A stretch of DNA of 11,016 bases from an uncultured Lachnospiraceae bacterium (GTDB lineage: Bacteria; Bacillota; Clostridia; Lachnospirales; Lachnospiraceae): assembly GCA_910588815.1 (NCBI GenBank), contig CAJUQY010000067.1, positions 1-11,016 of the forward strand. The letters are read 5' to 3'. Positions 7,109 to 11,016 of the stretch are shown here, in pieces. The translations under genes and the position numbers were made by a program. Under the pieces are notes generated by a model. The model was not told where the DNA came from. It saw only the letters and a program-made list of their open reading frames with translations, and did not search any database. Every line of letters begins with the position of its first letter. Position 1 is the first letter of the stretch.

Positions 7109-8599
7109 TCATATCTCCTTCGTCGCAAAACTCATGATCTGCTCTTCCGTCACATTCCCCATCTCCTCCGCATCCACCATCCCGGTAATGCGGCCCTCCC
7201 GCATGATGACAATGCGGTCGCTCATGTTCATCAGCTCCGGGAGTTCCGAGGAGATCATAATGATCGAAACACCTTTTTCCACCAGGTCATTCATAATCTC
7301 ATAAATCTCCGCCTTGGAACCCACGTCGATGCCCCGGGTCGGTTCGTCCAAAATCAAAATATCCGGGTCCGTGGCAAGCCCCTTGGCAATGACCACCTTC
7401 TGTTGGTTCCCGCCGCTTAAGTCCCCAGCGTTCACATTGTAGGAAGGAGCCTTCACGTTGAGCTGTCTCATATACTTGTCTGCACATTCCCGCTCCAGCC
7501 TGGCATTCAAGAACCCGCCACGGCTCACCGTCCTTAGCGAACTCATCTCGATATTCTGGAGAAGCGTGCGAATCAGCACGAGCCCTTGATCCTTCCGGTC
7601 CTCCGGGACCAGCGCAAACTTATTCCGGATGGCGTCCTGGGGACTTTTGTTCTGGATTTCCTTTCCGTCCTTGATCACCGTCCCTGTGCACTTGTCAAGG
7701 CCCAAGATGGCACGCATAAGCTCTGTCCTCCCGGAACCCACCAGGCCGCCGAAGCCCAGGACCTCACCCCGCCGAAGCTCAAAAGACGCATCCTTCACTT
7801 TTTCATTGGAAATGTGCTCCGCCCTGAGGATCACCTCCCCGATGGGGACAGACTTCTTCGGGAACTGATTTTCCAGATTTCGGCCGACCATCATGGCGAT
7901 GATCTGATCTTCATTCAAATCCTTCACCATGCCCTCACCGGAATTTCTCCCGTCCCGAAGGACGGCCGCCCGGTCTCCGATGGCAAAAATGTCCGTCAGC
8001 CGATGGGAAATATAGATCATAGAAATATGCTTGCTCTTAAGATCCCGGATAATCCGGAACAAAATCTCCGTCTCCTCGTTGGTCAGCGAAGAAGTCGGCT
8101 CATCAAAAATAATGATCTTGGAATCATAGGAGATCGCCTTCATGATCTCGACCAACTGCCTCTGCGCCACGCTCAGGTTCCGAATATACTCCGTCGGTTC
8201 AAAATGGATGTCCAGTTCGTCCATGAGCCGAAGCGTCCGCTTCCTAAGCTCCTCAAAGTCCACCAGGCCATGTTTCTTCGGATAGCGGCCCACATAAATG
8301 TTCTCCATGATGGTCATGTCCGGAAATTGGACCAGTTCCTGGTAAACCGTCGAAATGCCATAGCCATGTGCGACCTCCGGATTCTTGATGTCGATCTTCT
8401 GGTCATTCAAAAAAATCTCCCCGGTACTTGGAATAACCACGCCGGACAAAATCTTCATGAGCGTAGACTTCCCGGCACCGTTCTCCCCCAAAAGACAGAG
8501 GACCTCCCCCTCCCTGAGCTCCATGGAAACGTCGCTCAGCGCCCGGATTCCGCCGTACTGCTTGGAAATCCCCTGCATCCTAAGAATCGTGTTTGTCAT
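7109..8599 (-). CDS. Sugar ABC transporter ATP-binding protein (RbsA/MglA-like, two ATPase domains)
   Basis: The 496-residue cytoplasmic protein has two tandem ATPase domains, the usual form for ribose/galactose-type importers. Domain 1 has Walker A GENGAGKST (38-46), Q-loop Gln87, a signature-like LSVAQRQ (142-148) and Walker B IIIFDEP (162-168). Domain 2 has the family's degenerate P-loop GLVGSGRTE (285-293), an intact signature LSGGNQQ (394-400) and Walker B ILILDEP (414-420). It would power uptake through the adjacent permease and binding protein. It starts 18 bases after the PfkB kinase stop, with a purine-rich GAGGGTGGTGAAAG before the ATG. The gene order kinase, ATPase, permease, binding protein within one operon ties transport to the fructosamine enzymes. 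Confidence 0.94.
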   Translation of the reverse strand: MTNTILRMQGISKQYGGIRALSDVSMELREGEVLCLLGENGAGKSTLMKILSGVVIPSTGEIFLNDQKIDIKNPEVAHGYGISTVYQELVQFPDMTIMENIYVGRYPKKHGLVDFEELRKRTLRLMDELDIHFEPTEYIRNLSVAQRQLVEIMKAISYDSKIIIFDEPTSSLTNEETEILFRIIRDLKSKHISMIYISHRLTDIFAIGDRAAVLRDGRNSGEGMVKDLNEDQIIAMMVGRNLENQFPKKSVPIGEVILRAEHISNEKVKDASFELRRGEVLGFGGLVGSGRTELMRAILGLDKCTGTVIKDGKEIQNKSPQDAIRNKFALVPEDRKDQGLVLIRTLLQNIEMSSLRTVSRGGFLNARLERECADKYMRQLNVKAPSYNVNAGDLSGGNQQKVVIAKGLATDPDILILDEPTRGIDVGSKAEIYEIMNDLVEKGVSIIMISSELPELMNMSDRIVIMREGRITGMVDAEEMGNVTEEQIMSFATKEI

Positions 8600-8617
8600 A
8601 CTTTCACCACCCTCTCA

Positions 8618-9532
8618 TCATTCCGGCTCCGCAAATGCCACTCCGTATCCAAAAGACCCCTTCACCATGCAATTCTTCCTGGCCAGAACATTCCCCTGGC
8701 ACATGCAATGCTCGATCAGGCAGTCCTCCAGATCATGAAAATCCTCTTCCCTCATGAAAGACACTTCCGAATTGCCGACAAACAGCTCCAGATACTTTCT
8801 GTTGTCAAAAAACGTGCAGACAAAAGCCGTGATCCAGGAATCCCCCGCCCCGGTCGTGTCCACCACGGCCCCGCCGTAATTGTAGGGCCGCTTCCTGTAA
8901 AACTTCCTTCCGTTGTAAACGATGGCCCCCCGACCGCCGATGGTGGTGACCGCAAGCATACAGCCGCATTCCTCCACGCACAACCTGAGATACCCCTCGA
9001 GTGCCTTCTCCGGAAGATCCCTCCCGGAGAAAAAGGCAATCGAGATATCCGGGCAGACCGTTCGAAGCACCTCTTCCGTCCACTCGTCGGAAAAATCATA
9101 GAGCAGAGGAACTCCCGCATCCTTGATCCGTCTCAACTGGTTCTCGATATGACTGTAACAGCTAGAATGGGCGACGTCGAAGGTCCGAATATAGGCCAGA
9201 AGGTCCTCTGTGACCTGAAGGGGGCGTTCCTTCACAAGCCCCGCATCGTTTTCCTCCACGATCCTCCGGTCGCCGTCCGCAAGATGGATGCCGCAGCGCC
9301 CGGTCTCTCCCTCCTCGATCTCACAGCGGGAGACGTCGACTCCCATCTCCCGGACCGCCCCGAGGATCACCTCTCCCCAGCGGTCCTTGGCGATCTTTCC
9401 CACGTAAGCGGTCTCATGACCAAGCATCCCGCCAAAGACTGCCACGTTCACACAGTTCCCTCCCGGATATGCGATTCCGGTGGTGTAATTCAGGTCAACA
9501 ACATTGTCACCGATTCCAACCAGTCTTGCCAT
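8618..9532 (-). CDS. frlD: PfkB-family sugar kinase, FrlD-like (fructosamine 6-kinase)
   Basis: The 304-residue product is a ribokinase/PfkB kinase. The N-terminal sugar-binding GGN motif is at 24-26 in the stretch YPGGNCVNVAVF, and the C-terminal ATP/anion-hole motif is DTTGAGDS (225-232) with catalytic Asp231. The opening IGDNVVDLN, YDFSDEW (145-151) and the GGN region resemble E. coli fructoselysine 6-kinase FrlD as I recall it (261 residues), which phosphorylates fructoselysine at O6 using ATP. This protein is about 40 residues longer, most of the extra lying after Asp231 (about 241-285, acidic and Cys-rich). A weak GGGGTG precedes the ATG. It directly follows the SIS deglycase gene, the pairing expected for kinase plus deglycase. 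The PfkB fold is certain; fructosamine specificity is a strong inference. Confidence 0.87.
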   Translation of the reverse strand: MARLVGIGDNVVDLNYTTGIAYPGGNCVNVAVFGGMLGHETAYVGKIAKDRWGEVILGAVREMGVDVSRCEIEEGETGRCGIHLADGDRRIVEENDAGLVKERPLQVTEDLLAYIRTFDVAHSSCYSHIENQLRRIKDAGVPLLYDFSDEWTEEVLRTVCPDISIAFFSGRDLPEKALEGYLRLCVEECGCMLAVTTIGGRGAIVYNGRKFYRKRPYNYGGAVVDTTGAGDSWITAFVCTFFDNRKYLELFVGNSEVSFMREEDFHDLEDCLIEHCMCQGNVLARKNCMVKGSFGYGVAFAEPE

Positions 9533-9555
9533 ATGTCACCCCACGCTATGTAAAA

Positions 9556-10572
9556 TCAATATTCCATCTGGCGATAATATCTTCTGGTCGTCAGAGGATG
9601 GTTGCGCTCCTTCTCTATGTGGCAGGAAAGCCTCTCGGTAACTGCGTACATGATCATGGGAGACACGATCTTCCGGTACAGGGGCTTGCTGAAGGGAAGC
9701 TCCACCTCCTTCGTGTCAAACCGATTGATCACTTTGGAAACCTTGGTCACAAAGTTGTTCACCCGGTCCATGAGCGGCCTGGTCTCGTCCTCGCCATAGA
9801 ATAAGAAGATCGAAGTATCCTCCTCGCAAAGCTCGATGGTCCCGTGGAAGAACTCTGCCGCATGGATGGACTTGGTCTTGATCCACTGCATCTCCTCCAG
9901 GATGCACATCGCATAGTCGTAGGCCTCGCCCCAGAGCATGCCGGAGCCGACCACCATGTGGTAATCCACATCCTTGAGCTCCGCCGCGATCTTCGCACAT
10001 CTGTCCTCGTAAAGCTCCTTGCCTTTCAGAAGATAAGGCACGATCTTCCCATACTCGCCCATGAAGGTCTCATAATCTGCAAACTCCCCGGCGTTCTTAA
10101 GGAACCGGCCGACCACGGTATACATATAGGTGTAGATTGCCTCGCACAGGCAGTCATCCTCGGCAAAGCTGAAAAACTTGTAATCCGCATACTCGCAGAC
10201 CGGTGTGTTGTCATTGGACACGTAAACCAGCGTGCGGGCACCCGCCTCCTTGCAGAACTTGGCGGCAGCTACGATCTCCTTGGTGTTTCCGGAGCGTGTG
10301 GAAAACACACAGACAGAATCTTTGGAGAATGCCTTGTGCCCCATGGCCATGAACTCGGCCGCAATCACAGAATGGGCTTCGATCTTCGCAGATTCCGTGT
10401 CCAGCCAGTACATGATCGGCAAAGAATGGGCGTAGGTCCCGCCACAGCCGATAAAGAAGATGTTGGAATATCCCTCTTCGCAGATCTTGTCCACAGCCGC
10501 CTCAATCTGGGGACGGAGCGCAATGGCATCGCTCACAACCTTCTCATACCTGGGTACATTGAAATTGAACAT
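9556..10572 (-). CDS. frlB: SIS-domain deglycase, FrlB-like (fructosamine 6-phosphate deglycase)
   Basis: This 338-residue protein has two sugar-isomerase (SIS) domains. The first contains GCGGTYAHS (42-50) and the phosphate-binding loop STRSGNTKE (91-99). The second contains the likely catalytic AAEFFHGTIEL segment with Glu240 and His243. Its length and its C-terminal NHPLTTRRYYRQMEY resemble E. coli FrlB as recalled (340 residues, ending RRYYGGLVEY). FrlB-type enzymes split fructoselysine 6-phosphate into lysine and glucose 6-phosphate; relatives act on glucoselysine or fructose-asparagine phosphates, so the amine is undetermined. It is the first gene of the operon, with AAGGAGG ahead of the ATG and a strong promoter about 75 bases upstream. 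An agmatine-free GlmS-like aminotransferase role is excluded because no glutaminase domain is present. Confidence 0.87.
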   Translation of the reverse strand: MFNFNVPRYEKVVSDAIALRPQIEAAVDKICEEGYSNIFFIGCGGTYAHSLPIMYWLDTESAKIEAHSVIAAEFMAMGHKAFSKDSVCVFSTRSGNTKEIVAAAKFCKEAGARTLVYVSNDNTPVCEYADYKFFSFAEDDCLCEAIYTYMYTVVGRFLKNAGEFADYETFMGEYGKIVPYLLKGKELYEDRCAKIAAELKDVDYHMVVGSGMLWGEAYDYAMCILEEMQWIKTKSIHAAEFFHGTIELCEEDTSIFLFYGEDETRPLMDRVNNFVTKVSKVINRFDTKEVELPFSKPLYRKIVSPMIMYAVTERLSCHIEKERNHPLTTRRYYRQMEY

Positions 10573-10601
10573 GATGTTCCTCCTTATATGGTGAATTTTA
10601 A

Positions 10602-10646
10602 TTGTTCCCTATCATCTTCGTTTGTTATATATTGTTCTATGTTGTT
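10602..10646 (-). promoter_or_regulatory. Helically phased TTGTT repeats at the operon transcription start
   Basis: On the plus strand TTGTT begins at 10602, 10622, 10632 and 10642, all in a 10-bp register. The three consecutive units read TTGTTATATA, TTGTTCTATG and TTGTTATGAT. Seen from the operon they are AACAA repeats covering roughly +1 to +35 of the transcript. The middle unit contains TGTTCTA, the same 7-mer as half of the palindrome in the regulator promoter. This is a plausible operator, probably for the GntR protein, but AT-rich composition makes chance resemblance possible. Confidence 0.5.
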
Positions 10647-10675
10647 ATGATAATATAGGAGTGGTTTTTTGTCAA
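10647..10675 (-). promoter_or_regulatory. Sigma-A-type promoter of the fructosamine operon
   Basis: Reading leftward, a perfect -35 TTGACA (10675-10670) and a -10 TATCAT (10652-10647) are separated by 17 bp, which predicts initiation near 10640. The untranslated leader would be about 68 bases, ending in AAGGAGG before the frlB-like ATG. The near-consensus sequence suggests strong intrinsic activity held down by a repressor. All eight leftward genes are spaced closely enough to be driven from here. Confidence 0.75.
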
Positions 10676-10719
10676 TACTATTTCACATAAAAAATAAAAA
10701 TCGTCCGCAGCCGTCATAT

Positions 10720-10749
10720 TGCACAATCACCGGCATGTATCATTGTGCA
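10720..10749. repeat. 8-bp inverted repeat upstream of the operon promoter
   Basis: TGCACAAT (10720-10727) and ATTGTGCA (10742-10749) are perfect inverted arms around a 14-base centre. They lie 45-75 bp upstream of the -35 box. In the leftward direction the flanking CGTCC/GGACG pair (10764-10768 and 10702-10706) could extend the fold, and T-rich sequence follows toward 10690. It could be an upstream regulator site or an additional leftward terminator; the sequence alone does not decide. Confidence 0.4.
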
Positions 10750-10785
10750 GAACATCCGAAAAAGGACGCTGTCTTTTATACCAGC

Positions 10786-10835
10786 AAAAAGAGAGCTGCC
10801 GCCTCGGTAAACCATTCGTCTACCGAAGCGACAGC
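10786..10835 (-). terminator. Rho-independent terminator for a leftward transcript from the right
   Basis: Arms at 10795-10809 and 10821-10835 pair over 15 positions around an 11-base loop. Both imperfect positions become G-U pairs in the leftward transcript but A/C mismatches in the rightward one, so the structure is built for the minus strand. A TCTCTTTTT tract follows (10794-10786). It would end transcription coming from right of 10835, insulating the fructosamine operon promoter from upstream genes. Confidence 0.75.
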
Positions 10836-10860
10836 CCTTTCTTCTCCTTTTTCGATTTCC

Positions 10861-10938
10861 CTATTCCCATACCTGGGGCAGATCGTCCTCTTCCTCCACT
10901 TCCGTATCCACCGGCCTCCAGGCCTTCCCGAATTTCAC
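10861..10938 (-). pseudogene. Short acidic reading frame, possible 3' remnant of a gene
   Basis: A 25-codon frame (GTG at 10938, TAG at 10861) encodes a basic start followed by a very acidic tail, TEVEEEDDLPQVWE. It ends 26 bases before a good leftward terminator, as a genuine gene end would. The frame is closed immediately upstream by a TAA at 10948-10950, and the sequence beyond is AT-rich and looks non-coding. No ribosome site precedes the GTG. It may be the tail of a truncated or rearranged gene, a tiny protein, or chance. I recognise no family. Confidence 0.25.
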
Positions 10939-10940
10939 AT

Positions 10941-10972
10941 CTGTAAATTACCGTTAAAGACGGTTTTTACAG
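10941..10972. repeat. Imperfect inverted repeat near the right edge
   Basis: CTGTAAA (10941-10947) with ACCGT (10950-10954) mirrors ACGGT (10960-10964) with TTTACAG (10966-10972) around a 5-base loop. The fold is a 12-bp interrupted hairpin in AT-rich sequence, directly upstream (leftward sense) of the short acidic frame. It could be an operator, a small hairpin, or the junction of a rearrangement. The remaining sequence to 11016 shows nothing else I can support. Confidence 0.4.
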
Positions 10973-11016
10973 CTAAATTGTTTTTAACTGGATTTTTTAT
11001 TGAATTGTTTCCCCAT

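Noticed and set aside
7108..7128. A TTG start extending the permease by 7 residues into the ATPase gene
   Set aside because: The ATG at 7107 has AAGGAG 7 bases upstream, and the added residues MRRRRYE are translated from that ribosome site itself.
7586..9553. A 655-codon plus-strand open frame opposite the ATPase and PfkB genes
   Set aside because: It is the antisense shadow of two clearly recognised genes in GC-rich sequence. Its translation is rich in His, Arg and Pro without any family motif, and it spans a gene boundary.
9844..10650. A 268-codon plus-strand open frame opposite the SIS-domain gene
   Set aside because: It runs over the operon promoter and leader, lacks recognisable motifs, and overlaps a convincing minus-strand enzyme.
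10573..11016. tRNA, riboswitch or CRISPR structures in the long non-coding right end
   Set aside because: I saw no cloverleaf, conserved riboswitch core or regularly spaced repeats; the visible elements are a promoter, simple inverted repeats and a terminator.

Overview
The window looks like a chromosomal fragment from a moderately GC-rich gut-type Firmicute (Clostridia, perhaps Lachnospiraceae or Oscillospiraceae). This is inferred from AGGAGG-type ribosome sites, AT-rich promoters against GC-rich coding sequence, a lipoprotein-type binding protein and Firmicute-style protein sequences. No taxonomic marker gene is present.

Layout: at the left end, two genes read rightward. These are a Cof-type HAD sugar phosphatase (106-930) and a GntR/UTRA repressor-type regulator (1049-1774). 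The regulator ends at a GC-rich hairpin (1787-1808) that also lies just beyond the end of a long leftward operon. That operon starts at a strong sigma-A-type promoter near 10647-10675 and runs about 8.7 kb through eight tightly spaced genes: a SIS-domain deglycase (frlB-like), a PfkB kinase (frlD-like), a ribose-type ABC ATPase, an ABC permease, a lipoprotein sugar-binding protein, a sugar-phosphate isomerase/epimerase (frlC-like), a DeoC-family aldolase and an FGGY carbohydrate kinase. The last about 440 bases (10573-11016) hold the operon promoter, inverted repeats, a leftward terminator and a short acidic reading frame that may be the tail of a broken gene.

How the genes fit together: the SIS, PfkB and epimerase proteins match, by recalled sequence motifs, the E. 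coli fructoselysine proteins FrlB, FrlD and FrlC. The regulator is of the FrlR type. The most economical reading is an Amadori-product (fructoselysine-like fructosamine) uptake and degradation locus. The binding protein, permease and ATPase import the glycated amine, FrlD-like kinase phosphorylates the sugar at C6, and FrlB-like deglycase splits it into amino acid and glucose 6-phosphate. FrlC-like epimerase would bring a C3-epimeric substrate into the same route. Classical frl loci, as I know them, have a single-gene permease and neither a DeoC aldolase nor an FGGY kinase.

The unusual part is therefore the distal deoC-like/FGGY pair. The aldolase keeps its Schiff-base lysine and catalytic Asp/Lys but has lost the N-terminal substrate-pocket signature of true deoxyribose-phosphate aldolases, and the locus has a second sugar kinase. 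This suggests an added branch for a different or modified sugar, which is an inference. Regulation also looks legible: a palindrome lies between -35 and -10 of the regulator gene, its half-site recurs at the start of the operon transcript, and helically phased repeats lie at both the operon and the HAD-gene promoters.
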